Positions 9,336 to 18,649 of a stretch of DNA of 64,000 nt are shown one piece after another. The stretch is from contig NC_017075.1 of NCBI RefSeq assembly GCF_000284255.1, positions 1,798,001 through 1,862,000 on the forward strand, given 5' to 3'. Numbering within the stretch: the first letter of the stretch is position 1; each line of letters opens with the position of its first letter. This DNA comes from Rubrivivax gelatinosus IL144. GTDB lineage: Bacteria; Pseudomonadota; Gammaproteobacteria; Burkholderiales; Burkholderiaceae_C. The translations under genes were made by a program, and so were the position numbers. The notes under the pieces were generated by a model, which saw only the letters and a program-made list of their open reading frames with translations, was not told the origin of the DNA and did not search any database.

Positions 9336-9692
9336 TCAGAAGGTGATGACCTTGTCGGCCCAGAGCGTCCACTGGGCGAGTTCGGGCAGCGTGCCGATGC
9401 GCGTGCCTTCGACCAGCGGCAGCTCGGCGACGCCGCGTGCCAGCGCGCAGGTGCGGCACAGGGCGATCGGCACCTCGCGCGCGGCGAGCTCCTGCACCAG
9501 CCCCAGCAGACCGTTGCCGCTGCCGTCGACCTGGTTCGGCAGGCCGAGCACGACGGCGTCGGACATCAGGAACAGGCGCAGCTCCGGCGGCGTGCCGTCG
9601 CTGCCGGCCAGCGCGTTGGCCAGCCGGAGGGCCGAGAGCACGCGTTCGCTGCCATAGGGCGGCGCGTGCACGATGATCAGGATCCGCTGCAT
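9336..9692 (-). CDS. DsrE/DsrF-like family protein
   Basis: The 118-residue protein matches DsrE-fold proteins in length and pattern: an N-terminal strand (MQRILIIVHAPPYGSERV), a central SDAVVLGL strand-loop, and a CRTCA motif with two cysteines near residues 79-82. Related proteins carry sulfur or act as small redox subunits; many genomic relatives are uncharacterised. It is convergent with the hypothetical gene upstream and lies 52 bases from the LysE-type exporter on the same strand. The specific substrate cannot be inferred. Confidence 0.8.
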   Translation of the reverse strand: MQRILIIVHAPPYGSERVLSALRLANALAGSDGTPPELRLFLMSDAVVLGLPNQVDGSGNGLLGLVQELAAREVPIALCRTCALARGVAELPLVEGTRIGTLPELAQWTLWADKVITF

Positions 9693-9744
9693 CGAAGTCT
9701 TTCGCTGCGGCGCGCGGCGCCGGGCGGCGACGATGATAGGCCGC

Positions 9745-10374
9745 TCAGGCCGCGCGCTTGAAGACCGACAGCAGCGCGCCGGCGGCGATGAACAGCGAGC
9801 CGAAGACGCGGTTGAGCACGCGCACGTGCGCCGCCGAGTGCAGCGAACCGAGCACGCGCGCGGCCAGCGCCGTGTAGCCGGCCATCACGACCAGGTCGGT
9901 GAAGCCCAGCGTCAGGCCGATCACCAGGTACTGCGGCGCCAGCGGTTCGTTCAGGTGCAGGAACTGCGGCACCACGGCGAGCAGGAACACCGTGCCCTTC
10001 GGATTGACGGCGTTGACCATCCAGCCGCGCAGCACCATGCGCCGGCGCGGCATCGCCGCGGCTTCGGCGCGCGCGGCAGCCAGCGGCCGCGCCGGTGCGC
10101 GCCACTGCTGGATGCCGAGCCAGACGAGGTAGGCCACGCCGCACCATTTGACGGTCTGGAAAGCCGTCGACGAGGCGGCGATCAGCGCGCCCAGGCCGAC
10201 GCCGACCACCAGCAGCTGGCTCCAGATGCCGGCCACCAGGCCGACCGTCGTCCAGTAGCCGCGGCGGAAACCGTGCTGCAGCCCCGAGTTCATCGCCGCC
10301 AGCGCGCCGGCACCGGGCGACAGGCTGATGGCCCAGGAAGCGGCGAAGAAGGCGAGCCAGGTGGCGAGGTCCAT
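9745..10374 (-). CDS. LysE/RhtB-family amino-acid exporter
   Basis: The 209-residue integral membrane protein has five to six hydrophobic segments and the family signature near the N-terminus (SLSPGAGALAAMNSGLQHG), as well as the conserved NAVNPKGTVFLLAV stretch. Members export amino acids or related metabolites using the proton gradient. The length is typical of RhtB/LysE proteins. The substrate cannot be read from the sequence, and neighbouring genes give no biosynthetic context. Confidence 0.88.
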   Translation of the reverse strand: MDLATWLAFFAASWAISLSPGAGALAAMNSGLQHGFRRGYWTTVGLVAGIWSQLLVVGVGLGALIAASSTAFQTVKWCGVAYLVWLGIQQWRAPARPLAAARAEAAAMPRRRMVLRGWMVNAVNPKGTVFLLAVVPQFLHLNEPLAPQYLVIGLTLGFTDLVVMAGYTALAARVLGSLHSAAHVRVLNRVFGSLFIAAGALLSVFKRAA

Positions 10375-10407
10375 CGGTGGTCGGGGCAGGGCGGCGGGGC
10401 GCCGAGT

Positions 10408-11658
10408 CTAGAGCAGCAGCAGCGCCGCGGCGGCCACCCCGGTCGGCCCCAGCGCGCCGAGCAGCAGGCCGCCGGCGCCGATGCTCTCGTCTGCGAAACC
10501 GCGGCGCAGCAGCGCGACGCCGGCCGGGTTGGGCGCGTTGGCGATCACCGTCAGCCCGCCGCCGGCCACCGCGCCGGCCATCAGCATGTACTGGGCTTGC
10601 GCGTCGATGCCGGGGATCAGCGAGCCGAGATAGGTCAGCGCCGCGTTGTCGGTCACCGCGGTCAGCGCCAGCGCGCCGAAGAAGAGTTGCAGCGGCTGCA
10701 GCGACTCGACGATCGGCCGCAGCCACCAGGCCTGCAGCCCGCCCAGCACCACCAGCCCGGCGAGGAAGAACGCGACCAGCAGCGCCTCGCGGATCAAAAG
10801 CGGGCTCTGGTGGCGCTCGTAGGCCTGGGTGAAGCCGAGGAACAGCAGGAACAGCGCCAGGAAGGCCACCGGGTGGTGCGCCAGCAGCACGATAGCCGCG
10901 AGCACGCCCAGGTGCACGAGCACGATGGCCAGCGGCGGGCGCGCCGGGGCCGGCGCGCCGGCGTCCTCGCGCAGCGTGCGCCGCATCAGCCAGGTGGAGA
11001 GGCTGGCGTTGAACATCACCGCCAGCGCGGCTTTCCAGCCGAAGGTCTGCAGCATGAAGGCGCTGTCCCAGTTCCAGGCTGCGGCCACCATCAGCACCGG
11101 CGGCGCGGCGTAGGACGTCAGCGTGCCGCCGATCGAGACGTTGACGAACAGCACGCCGAGCGCCAGGTACTTCATACGCTCTGGCATCTCCGGGCGGAAG
11201 ACCAGCGGCGCCAGCGTCAGCGCGGCGATCGTCATCGCCGCCGGCTCCGTGACCAGCGAGCCGGTCAGCGGCACCACGCCCAGGCCCAGCCAGGTGACGG
11301 CCAGCGCACGCCGCATCGGCAGCCGCGCCGCCAGCGCGTCCACGGCGTGGCGCACCGCGGCCAGCACCGGCCCGGAGCCGGCGACGACCATGACGACGAA
11401 GACGAACAGCGGCTCGGTGTAGTTGCGCGACTCGGCGTAGCCGAGCGCCTCGCCAGGGCCGGCGACGAAGGCCAGCAGCAGCACCAGCACGATGGCCCAG
11501 AAGCCGAACACGACCTCGACCTCGCCGAGCAGGTGCAGCAGCCCGGCGTGGCGAGGGAAACGGTGCGACAGGCGCTCGAACTGGCGCGCGGAGAAGGTGT
11601 GCAGCAGCGCGACGGCAAAGACGGTCGCGGCCACCGCGTCGACGGCAGGGTGGTTCAT
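10408..11658 (-). CDS. Putative Na+/H+ antiporter family membrane protein
   Basis: The 416-residue protein has about ten to twelve hydrophobic segments. Polar residues lie inside membrane stretches, including SLVTEPAAMT, ALTAVTDNAALTYLG and VIANAPNPAG, as seen in the putative Na+/H+ antiporter group related to ArsB/NhaD transporters. It would exchange cations across the inner membrane. I used the ATG at 11658; the frame extends upstream, but that part is not hydrophobic or conserved-looking. It is transcribed away from the CstA-family gene, with a 415-bp divergent region between them. Confidence 0.8.
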   Translation of the reverse strand: MNHPAVDAVAATVFAVALLHTFSARQFERLSHRFPRHAGLLHLLGEVEVVFGFWAIVLVLLLAFVAGPGEALGYAESRNYTEPLFVFVVMVVAGSGPVLAAVRHAVDALAARLPMRRALAVTWLGLGVVPLTGSLVTEPAAMTIAALTLAPLVFRPEMPERMKYLALGVLFVNVSIGGTLTSYAAPPVLMVAAAWNWDSAFMLQTFGWKAALAVMFNASLSTWLMRRTLREDAGAPAPARPPLAIVLVHLGVLAAIVLLAHHPVAFLALFLLFLGFTQAYERHQSPLLIREALLVAFFLAGLVVLGGLQAWWLRPIVESLQPLQLFFGALALTAVTDNAALTYLGSLIPGIDAQAQYMLMAGAVAGGGLTVIANAPNPAGVALLRRGFADESIGAGGLLLGALGPTGVAAAALLLL

Positions 11659-11831
11659 CGGCGGAAAGACGGCTTGAGGCCGCGCGGCGGCCCGACCTGC
11701 GCATGAACCTGCCGCGGCGGTCGCCACGGCACCCGGGCCGGACTGTAACCGCTGGCGCCTTGTGCCCGCCGGTGCGGGGGCTTGGCGGCCGTCGCCGTTC
11801 GCTCCCGGCCGGCGACCGTTCGCCGTGGAAA

Positions 11832-11849
11832 TTCTGCCGCTCGGCAGAA
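11832..11849. promoter_or_regulatory. 18-bp perfect palindrome upstream of the CstA gene
   Basis: TTCTGCCG and CGGCAGAA are separated by CT, giving a perfect dyad in the 415-bp region between the antiporter gene and the CstA gene. The size suits a dimeric DNA-binding protein. The binding protein is unknown. A weaker dyad (TGATT, 7 bases, AATCA) lies at 11874-11890, with half-sites too far apart for an FNR box. Confidence 0.45.
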
Positions 11850-11924
11850 ATATCGGCTGATCGGCGCCCGGTTTGATTCAGTCGAAATCATCGTCGGGGA
11901 ATCTCTGAAGGCGATTTTGGGGCC

Positions 11925-11974
11925 ACCACTGGCACCTGCGATTTCACCGTTCAGGGGGCGGAGCGTACCGCTGG
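11925..11974 (+). promoter_or_regulatory. Three 21-bp-phased ACC(A/G) direct repeats, candidate BtsR/LytTR binding sites
   Basis: ACCACTGG (11925), ACCGTTCA (11946) and ACCGCTGG (11967) recur at exactly 21-bp intervals, two helical turns, ending 99 bases before the CstA start codon. As I recall it, the E. coli BtsR (YehT) site is ACC(G/A)CT(C/T)A repeated with 13 bases between copies, which is also a 21-bp period. A BtsR-like LytTR regulator is encoded in this same window at 21818-22531. Assignment as its operator is inference from motif and context. Confidence 0.6.
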
Positions 11975-12073
11975 CGTGAAAGCCCCGCGGCCTTCCCGGC
12001 GACTCCTAGGATGCATCCCGTCAGACAAACGTTCCGACACTACGATCGATCAACCAACCGGATGGAAATAGAA

Positions 12074-13888
12074 ATGGACCAAGCCATCTATTTCGTCGTC
12101 ATGGCTGTTTGCGTCCTCGCCCTGGCATATCGCTTCTACGGGATATTCTTCGTGCGCAAGGTACTCGCGGCTGACGACAAGGAAATCACCCCCGCTCACC
12201 AACTCGAGGACGGCAAGAATTACGTCCCGACGAAGAAATGGGTCAACGCCGGCCAGCACTTCGCCGCCATCGCGGCTGCCGGCCCTCTCGTCGGCCCGGT
12301 TCTCGCGGCCCAGTTCGGTTATCTGCCAGGTTTTCTCTGGCTGCTCGTCGGTGCCGTCATCGGCGGCGCGGTGCACGACACGGTCGTGCTCTTCGCGTCG
12401 ATGAAGCACCAGGGCAAGTCGCTGTCGGAAGTCGCCAAGGCCGAACTCGGCCCGGTGGCCGGCTGGACGACGGGCCTGGCGATGCTGTTCATCATCACGA
12501 TCACGATGGCCGGTTTGTCCATCGTGGTCGTGCACGCGCTGGAACGCAACGCCTGGGGCACCTTCGCGGTGTTCATGACGGTGCCGATCGCCATCGCGCT
12601 GGGTCTGTATGAACGCTACGTCGGTTCGTCCAAGTGGGCGACCTACGTCGGTGTCGCCGCCGTCGCCGCCTCGGTGGCCGTCGGCCCGCACCTGCAAGGC
12701 ACGCTGCTCGGCGACTGGCTGACGCTGCACAAGACGACCGTCAGCTGGGCGCTGCCGATCTACGCCTTCTTCGCCACCGCGCTGCCGGTCTGGATGCTGC
12801 TCACCCCGCGCGGCTACCTCTCCAGCTTCATGAAGGTCGGCGTCTTCCTGGCGCTGGTCGTGGGCGTGATCTTCATCAACCCGACGATCCAGTTCCCGGC
12901 GGTGACCGACTTCATCCACGGCGGTGGCCCGATCCTGAAGGGTTCGGTCTGGCCGTTCATCTCGATCACGATCGCCTGCGGTGCCATCTCCGGCTTCCAC
13001 GCCTTCATCGGCTCGGGCACGACCCCGAAGCTGGTCGACAAGTGGACCGACATCCGTCCGGTGGCCTTCGGCGCGATGCTGGCCGAGTCCCTGGTCGGTG
13101 TCATGGCCCTGATCGCCGCGACCTCGCTGCACCCGGCCGACTACTTCGCGATCAACTCGACGCCTGAAGTCTTCAAGACCCTGGGCATGACGGTCGTCGA
13201 CCTGCCGCGCCTGAGCCAGGAAATGGGCATCGACCTCGTCGGCCGCACCGGTGGTGCCGTCACGCTGGCCGTCGGCATGACCTACATCTTCACCAAGATC
13301 TCCTGGTTCACCGAGCTGGCCGCGTACTTCTTCCAGTTCGTCATCATGTTCGAGGCGGTGTTCATCCTCACGGCCGTGGACTCCGGTACCCGCGTCTCGC
13401 GCTACCTGATCCAGGACCTGCTGGGCGACTTCTTCCCGGCCATGAAGAAGCTGGACTCGATGCCCGCCGCGATCATCGCCAGCGTCATCGCCTGCGTGCT
13501 CTGGGGCTACCTGCTGCTGTCCGGTGACATCGGCTCGGTCTGGGCGCTGTTCGGTGTCTCCAACCAGCTGATGGCTTCGATCGGTCTGATGATCGGCGCG
13601 ACCATCATCCTGCGCATGGCGTCCAAGCGCGCCTACATGCTGACCTGCCTTGTTCCGCTGGCGTACCTGTTCGTGACCGTCAACTATGCCGGTTACTGGA
13701 TGATTACCAACGTATACCTGAATAGCGCCTCGAAGGGCTACAACATCTTCAACGGCGTCATCGCGTCGATCATGCTGGTTCTCGGCATGATCATCATGGT
13801 GGCCTCGGTGAAGCGCTGGCTGGTTCTGTGGAAGGTTCGTGGCGAATCCAAGGCGATTCCCGCTGACCTCACCGTGGCACACGCCTGA
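12074..13888 (+). CDS. cstA: CstA-family transporter, probable pyruvate importer
   Basis: The 604-residue polytopic membrane protein has about sixteen hydrophobic segments and the CstA/BtsT signatures: NAGQHFAAIAAAGPLVGPVL near the start, GGAVHDTVVLFASMKH, and GCGAISGFHAFIGSGTTPK-type loops. E. coli CstA and BtsT import pyruvate. Here the gene heads a run of pyruvate formate-lyase and acetate genes and shares the window with a BtsS/BtsR-like system, so pyruvate is the likely substrate. The ATG at 12074 has GGAA upstream; an in-frame ATG at 12062 is possible. The upstream region holds phased repeats and a palindrome that probably regulate it. Confidence 0.9.
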   Translation: MDQAIYFVVMAVCVLALAYRFYGIFFVRKVLAADDKEITPAHQLEDGKNYVPTKKWVNAGQHFAAIAAAGPLVGPVLAAQFGYLPGFLWLLVGAVIGGAVHDTVVLFASMKHQGKSLSEVAKAELGPVAGWTTGLAMLFIITITMAGLSIVVVHALERNAWGTFAVFMTVPIAIALGLYERYVGSSKWATYVGVAAVAASVAVGPHLQGTLLGDWLTLHKTTVSWALPIYAFFATALPVWMLLTPRGYLSSFMKVGVFLALVVGVIFINPTIQFPAVTDFIHGGGPILKGSVWPFISITIACGAISGFHAFIGSGTTPKLVDKWTDIRPVAFGAMLAESLVGVMALIAATSLHPADYFAINSTPEVFKTLGMTVVDLPRLSQEMGIDLVGRTGGAVTLAVGMTYIFTKISWFTELAAYFFQFVIMFEAVFILTAVDSGTRVSRYLIQDLLGDFFPAMKKLDSMPAAIIASVIACVLWGYLLLSGDIGSVWALFGVSNQLMASIGLMIGATIILRMASKRAYMLTCLVPLAYLFVTVNYAGYWMITNVYLNSASKGYNIFNGVIASIMLVLGMIIMVASVKRWLVLWKVRGESKAIPADLTVAHA

Positions 13889-13926
13889 GTTCTCCCCACG
13901 ACGTTTTAGCGAATAACAACAACAAA

Positions 13927-13951
13927 GGCTCCGGCCGACCCGGCCGGAGCC
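13927..13951. terminator. 11-bp perfect hairpin between the CstA gene and pflB
   Basis: GGCTCCGGCCG pairs with CGGCCGGAGCC around a 3-base loop (ACC). No T-run follows on the plus strand, while A-rich sequence precedes it, so as an intrinsic terminator it would fit the minus strand better. On the plus strand it may be an attenuating or mRNA-stabilising hairpin that lets the transporter and pflB be expressed at different levels. Confidence 0.5.
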
Positions 13952-13994
13952 CTCACGAAACGCCAACAAGCAGTTTTCGTTTTAAGGAATCCAA

Positions 13995-16250
13995 ATGAAT
14001 ACCATGACCCTCGTCACCAGCCGCGCCAACGCCTGGGAAGGTTTCGCCGGCGGCCGCTGGGAAACCGCCGTCGACGTCCGCGACTTCATTCAGAAGAACT
14101 ACACGCCGCACCTCGGCGACGCCACCTTCCTGGAAGGCCCGACGACGCGCACGCTGGCGCTGTGGAAGAAGCTGGCCGAGCTGCTGAAGCAGGAGCAGGC
14201 CAAGGGCGTGCTGGACGTGTCGGCCGACCGTCCGTCGACCATCGTGGCGCACGACGCGGGTTACATCGACCAGGGTCTGGAGCTCATCGTCGGCCTGCAG
14301 ACCGACGCCCCGCTCAAGCGCGCGATCATGCCCAACGGCGGCCTGCGCATGGTGCAGTCGGGCCTGAAGGCCTACGGTTTCGAGAGCGACCCGACGGTCG
14401 ACGAGATCTGGACCAAGTACCGCAAGAGCCACAACCAGGGCGTCTTCGACGTCTACTCCACCGAGATCGCCAAGGCGCGCAAGTCGGCGGTGCTGACCGG
14501 CCTGCCCGACGCCTACGGCCGCGGCCGCATCATCGGCGACTACCGCCGTGTCGCGCTGTACGGCGTGGACGCGCTGCGCAAGTTCAAGCAGCAGGAATAC
14601 AAGGACCTGGACAGCCGCGACTTCAGCGAAGACGTGCTGCGCCTGCGCGAAGAGCTCTCCGAGCAGGGCCGCGCGCTGGAAGAACTCAAGGTCATGGGTG
14701 CCAAGTACGGCTTCGACCTGGGCCGCCCGGCGCAGAACGCGCGTGAAGCGGTGCAGTGGACGTATCTGGGCTACCTCGCCGCGGTGAAGGAGCAGAACGG
14801 TGCCGCGATGTCGCTGGGCCGCGTCTCGACCTTCCTGGACATCTACATCCAGCGCGACCTCGACGCCGGCCTCATCGACGAAGCGCGCGCCCAGGAGTTC
14901 ATCGACGACCTCGTCGTCAAGCTGCGCATCGTGCGTTTCCTGCGCACCCCCGAATACGACCAGCTGTTCTCCGGCGACCCGACCTGGGTGACCGAAGCCA
15001 TCGGCGGCATCGGCGAAGACGGCCGCCCGCTGGTCACCAAGAACAGCTTCCGCTTCCTGCAGACGCTCAACAACCTGGGCCCGGCGCCCGAGCCCAACCT
15101 CACCGTGCTGTGGTCGGAGAAGCTGCCGCAGGGCTTCAAGGACTTCTGCGCCAAGACCTCCATCGACACCTGCTCGGTGCAGTACGAGAACGACGACCTG
15201 ATGCGTCCGTACTGGGGCGACGACTACGGCATCGCCTGCTGCGTGTCTGCCATGCGCATCGGCAAGCAGATGCAGTTCTTCGGCGCGCGCGCCAACCTGG
15301 CCAAGGCGCTGCTGTACGCGATCAACGGCGGCCGTGACGAAGTCAGCGGCGAGCAGGTCGGCCCCGTCACCGAGCCGATCACCGGCGAAGTGCTGGACTA
15401 CGACGAAGTCATCGCCAAGTTCGTGCCGACGATGGAGTGGCTGTCGGGCGTCTACATGAAGTCGCTCAACGCGATCCACTTCATGCACGACAAGTACGCC
15501 TACGAGCGCATCGAGATGGCGCTGCACGACCGCGACATCCTGCGCACGATGGCCTGCGGCGTCGCCGGCCTGTCGGTGGTCGCGGACTCGCTGTCGGCGA
15601 TGCGTCACGCCAAGGTGCACGTCGTGCGCGACGAGCGCGGTCTGGCCACCGAGTTCCGCCTCGAAGGGCGCTACCCGGCCTTCGGCAACAACGACGAGCG
15701 CGTGGACACCATCGCCAGCTGGATCGTCGAGACCTTCATGGGCTTCCTGCGCAAGCAGAAGGCCTACCGCGGCGCCACGCCGACGATGTCGGTGCTGACG
15801 ATCACGTCCAACGTCGTGTACGGCAAGAAGACCGGCAACACGCCCGACGGCCGCAAGGCCGGCGAGCCCTTCGCGCCGGGGGCCAACCCGATGCACGGCC
15901 GCGACTACAAGGGCGCGGTGGCCTCGATGGCCTCGGTGGCCAAGCTGCCGTACAGCTGCTCGCAGGACGGCATCTCCTACACCTTCACGATCGTGCCCAG
16001 CGCCCTGGGCCCGGACGAAGGCCAGCGTGTGGCCAACCTGGTGAACCTGATGGACGGCTACTTCGGCTCCGGCGGGCACCACATCAACGTCAACGTCTTC
16101 GACCGTTCGACGCTGCTGCACGCGATGGAGCACCCGGAGCTGTACCCGCAGCTGACGATCCGGGTGTCGGGTTACGCGGTGAACTTCATCAAGCTGACGC
16201 GCGAGCAGCAGCTCGATGTCATCAGCCGTACCTTCCATGCCTGCCACTGA
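13995..16250 (+). CDS. pflB: Formate C-acetyltransferase (pyruvate formate-lyase)
   Basis: The 751-residue glycyl radical enzyme converts pyruvate and CoA to formate and acetyl-CoA without oxygen. The active-site cysteine pair is C415-C416 (GIACCVS), and the glycyl radical residue is G726 in RVSGYAV near the C-terminus; positions are close to those of E. coli PflB (418/419 and 734). AAGGAAT sits just before the ATG. The activase gene overlaps its 3' end, followed by the Pta and AckA genes and a formate channel, giving a full pyruvate-to-acetate-plus-formate route with substrate-level ATP. Confidence 0.97.
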   Translation: MNTMTLVTSRANAWEGFAGGRWETAVDVRDFIQKNYTPHLGDATFLEGPTTRTLALWKKLAELLKQEQAKGVLDVSADRPSTIVAHDAGYIDQGLELIVGLQTDAPLKRAIMPNGGLRMVQSGLKAYGFESDPTVDEIWTKYRKSHNQGVFDVYSTEIAKARKSAVLTGLPDAYGRGRIIGDYRRVALYGVDALRKFKQQEYKDLDSRDFSEDVLRLREELSEQGRALEELKVMGAKYGFDLGRPAQNAREAVQWTYLGYLAAVKEQNGAAMSLGRVSTFLDIYIQRDLDAGLIDEARAQEFIDDLVVKLRIVRFLRTPEYDQLFSGDPTWVTEAIGGIGEDGRPLVTKNSFRFLQTLNNLGPAPEPNLTVLWSEKLPQGFKDFCAKTSIDTCSVQYENDDLMRPYWGDDYGIACCVSAMRIGKQMQFFGARANLAKALLYAINGGRDEVSGEQVGPVTEPITGEVLDYDEVIAKFVPTMEWLSGVYMKSLNAIHFMHDKYAYERIEMALHDRDILRTMACGVAGLSVVADSLSAMRHAKVHVVRDERGLATEFRLEGRYPAFGNNDERVDTIASWIVETFMGFLRKQKAYRGATPTMSVLTITSNVVYGKKTGNTPDGRKAGEPFAPGANPMHGRDYKGAVASMASVAKLPYSCSQDGISYTFTIVPSALGPDEGQRVANLVNLMDGYFGSGGHHINVNVFDRSTLLHAMEHPELYPQLTIRVSGYAVNFIKLTREQQLDVISRTFHACH

Positions 16251-17055
16251 CGTCAAAAGCGTCGCGGTCGCCGCCCCGTGCGGCGGCACGCGGCCGGTGT
16301 CCGCGCCCGGCGCGGCGCCGGCTGCCGCCGTCACCGAAGGCTGGGTCCACTCGACCGAGACCTGCGGGACGGTGGACGGCCCGGGGATCCGCTACGTGCT
16401 GTTCCTCTCGGGCTGTCCGCTGCGCTGCGCGTACTGCCACAACCCCGACACCTGGCACCGTCACGACGGCACGCTCACCAGCGTCGCCGAGATCCTGACG
16501 GACATCGGCCGCTACCGCGGCTTCATCCAGGCCAAGGGCGGCGTGACGCTCAGCGGTGGCGAGCCGCTGACGCAGCCGCGCTTCGTCAAGGCGCTGCTGC
16601 GCGGCTGCAAGGCGATGGGCCTGCACACCGCGCTGGACACCTCGGGCTACCTGGGCGCCAAGGTCGACGACGAGATGATGGCCGACCTGGACATGGTGCT
16701 GCTGGACATCAAGGCCTTCAGCGAGAAGACCTACCACCGGCTGACCGGCGCCGAGCTCAAACCCACGCTGGACTTCGCGCGCCGGTTGGCCGCGCTGGGC
16801 AAGCCGATCATCCTGCGCTACGTGCTGGTGCCCGGCTGGACCGACCACGACAACGAGATCCGCGCGCTGGCCGCTTTCGCCGCCAGGCTGGGCAACGTGC
16901 AGCGTGTGGACGTGCTGCCGTTCCACCAGATGGGCGAGCACAAGTGGCAGGAGCGTGAGCTGAACTACCGCCTGGCCGGCGTGAGCCCGCCGTCCGAAGA
17001 GCTCGTCGAGCACACGCGCTCGATCTTCCGCGACGCCGGGCTGCAGGCGACCTGA
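16237..17055 (+). CDS. pflA: Pyruvate formate-lyase activating enzyme (radical SAM)
   Basis: This radical SAM protein has the motif CPLRCAYC for the 4Fe-4S cluster, preceded by [10 protein letters not shown] and followed by LSGGEPL. It abstracts hydrogen from the catalytic glycine of PflB using S-adenosylmethionine. With this start it has 272 residues. An ATG at 16216 is also in frame; both starts lie inside the end of pflB and neither has a clear ribosome-binding site, so translation is probably coupled. About 35 N-terminal residues before VTEGWVHST are not conserved and are Ala/Pro-rich. Confidence 0.95.
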   Translation: MPATDVKSVAVAAPCGGTRPVSAPGAAPAAAVTEGWVHSTETCGTVDGPGIRYVLFLSGCPLRCAYCHNPDTWHRHDGTLTSVAEILTDIGRYRGFIQAKGGVTLSGGEPLTQPRFVKALLRGCKAMGLHTALDTSGYLGAKVDDEMMADLDMVLLDIKAFSEKTYHRLTGAELKPTLDFARRLAALGKPIILRYVLVPGWTDHDNEIRALAAFAARLGNVQRVDVLPFHQMGEHKWQERELNYRLAGVSPPSEELVEHTRSIFRDAGLQAT

Positions 17056-17079
17056 GCCACCGCCGAGCCCGCCCAACCC

Positions 17080-17113
17080 CCCGACCGAGACACCGGGCAA
17101 CACCCCGGTCGGG
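17080..17113 (+). other. Mutually exclusive hairpins between pflA and the Pta-fusion gene
   Basis: CCCGACCG (17080-17087) can pair with CGGTCGGG (17106-17113), while ACCGGG (17092-17097) can pair with CCCGGT (17104-17109). The right-hand arms overlap, so only one helix can form at a time. No T-run follows. The arrangement could influence readthrough or mRNA stability between pflA and the phosphotransacetylase gene; this is inference from pairing only. Confidence 0.35.
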
Positions 17114-17157
17114 CCTCCTATTGCCTGCGAACTGCCCGCGACACCGCACAGACCGCC

Positions 17158-18642
17158 ATGCTGACCGAAACCCGCCCCACCGCCGCGCTGCACGACGGCG
17201 CCCGTTTCCCGGCCGCCACCTCGACGTCGCGGCCGCCCGTGATCGACGCCGACGAAGACGTCAGCGAGAACCTGCCCTACGACGAGATCCTCGTCGGCCA
17301 GTCGGCCGTGCGAACGCGCGAGCTGACGATGGACGACGTGCGGCTGTTCGCCACGGTCTCGGAGAACCGCAACCCGGTGCACCTGGACCCGCGTTTCGCG
17401 GCCGGCACCGGCCACGGCAAGGTCATCGCGCACGGCATGTGGACCGGGGCGCTGGTCTCGGGCCTGATCGGCTCGCGCCTGCCGGGCCCGGGCACGGTCT
17501 ACCTGAGCCAGGACCTGCACTTTCTGCACACGATCAGCGTCGGCGACCGCATCACCGCGACGGTGACGGTGGTCGAGAAACGCGAAGCCGACCGCGTCGT
17601 CGTGCTCGACTGCGGCTGCGTCAACCAGGACGGCATCCTGGTGGCCGGCGGCGTCGCCGAGGTCGTGGCCCCGCTGACCAAGGTGCAGACCGCGCCGGTC
17701 GAGCTGCCCGAAGTGCAGCTGATCGGCCACCACCAGCACGACGCGCTGCTGAAGAAGTGCGAGCGCCTGGCGCCGGTGCCCACGGCCGTCGCCTATCCCT
17801 GCAACGAACCCGCGCTGCGTGCTGCCATCGACGCCGCCGAGGCCGGGCTGATCGCCCCGGTGCTGGTCGGCCCGGCGCGGCAGATGAAGGCCATCGCCGC
17901 CGAACACGGGCTGGACATCTCGGCCTGCCGCATCGTCGACGTCGAGCTGCCCAAGGACGCCGCCGAAACCGCCGCCCGCCTGGCGCGCGACGGCGAGGTC
18001 GGCGCGCTGATGAAGGGTTCGCTGCACACCGACGAGCTGATGGCCGCCGTCGTGCGCAAGGAGAACGCGCTGCGCACCGCGGCGCGCATCAGCCACGTCT
18101 TCGTGATGCACGTGCCGACCTACGAGCGCACGCTGCTGATCACCGACGCGGCGATCAACATCTCGCCGACGCTGGACGACAAGGTCCACATCATCCAGAA
18201 CGCGATCCACCTCGCGCAGGCGCTGGGCATCAAGAAGCCCAACGTCGCGATCCTGTCGGCGGTCGAGAACGTCAACCCGAAGATCCCGTCGACGATCGAA
18301 GCCGCGGTGCTGTGCAAGATGGCCGACCGCGGCCAGATTACCGGCGGCGTGCTCGACGGCCCGCTGGCCTTCGACAACGCGATCTCGGTCGAGGCCGCGC
18401 GCACCAAGGGCATCGACTCGCCGGTGGCCGGCAAGGCCGACATCCTGCTGGTGCCCGATCTCGTGGCCGGCAACATGCTCGCCAAGCAGCTCAGCTTCCT
18501 GGCCAACGCCGACGCCGCCGGCATCGTGCTCGGCGCCAAGGTGCCGGTGATCCTGACCAGCCGCGCCGACAACCAGCGTTCGCGCCTGGCGTCCTGCGCC
18601 ATCGCCGCGCTGCTGGCCGACGCCCGGCGCGCCACCGAGTGA
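17158..18642 (+). CDS. MaoC-like/phosphate acetyltransferase fusion (Pta)
   Basis: The 494-residue protein joins an N-terminal MaoC-like hot-dog domain (about 40-175; IAHGMWTGALVSGLIG) to a phosphotransacetylase domain (about 190-490; VENVNPKIPST, KADILLVPDLVAGN). The Pta part converts acetyl-CoA to acetyl phosphate for AckA. In the MaoC part the usual catalytic D-x-N-P-x-H reads N-R-N-P-V-H: N70 stands where hydratases have aspartate, while H75 is kept, so hydratase activity may be lost. The acetate kinase gene starts 7 bases downstream. The Pta function is well supported by context; the MaoC role is unknown. Confidence 0.92.
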   Translation: MLTETRPTAALHDGARFPAATSTSRPPVIDADEDVSENLPYDEILVGQSAVRTRELTMDDVRLFATVSENRNPVHLDPRFAAGTGHGKVIAHGMWTGALVSGLIGSRLPGPGTVYLSQDLHFLHTISVGDRITATVTVVEKREADRVVVLDCGCVNQDGILVAGGVAEVVAPLTKVQTAPVELPEVQLIGHHQHDALLKKCERLAPVPTAVAYPCNEPALRAAIDAAEAGLIAPVLVGPARQMKAIAAEHGLDISACRIVDVELPKDAAETAARLARDGEVGALMKGSLHTDELMAAVVRKENALRTAARISHVFVMHVPTYERTLLITDAAINISPTLDDKVHIIQNAIHLAQALGIKKPNVAILSAVENVNPKIPSTIEAAVLCKMADRGQITGGVLDGPLAFDNAISVEAARTKGIDSPVAGKADILLVPDLVAGNMLAKQLSFLANADAAGIVLGAKVPVILTSRADNQRSRLASCAIAALLADARRATE

Positions 18643-18649
18643 GGCCGCG

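Noticed and set aside
11874..11890. TGATT...AATCA dyad as an FNR site for the pyruvate operon
   Set aside because: Half-sites are 7 bases apart rather than in the TTGAT-N4-ATCAA form, so an FNR box is not supported.
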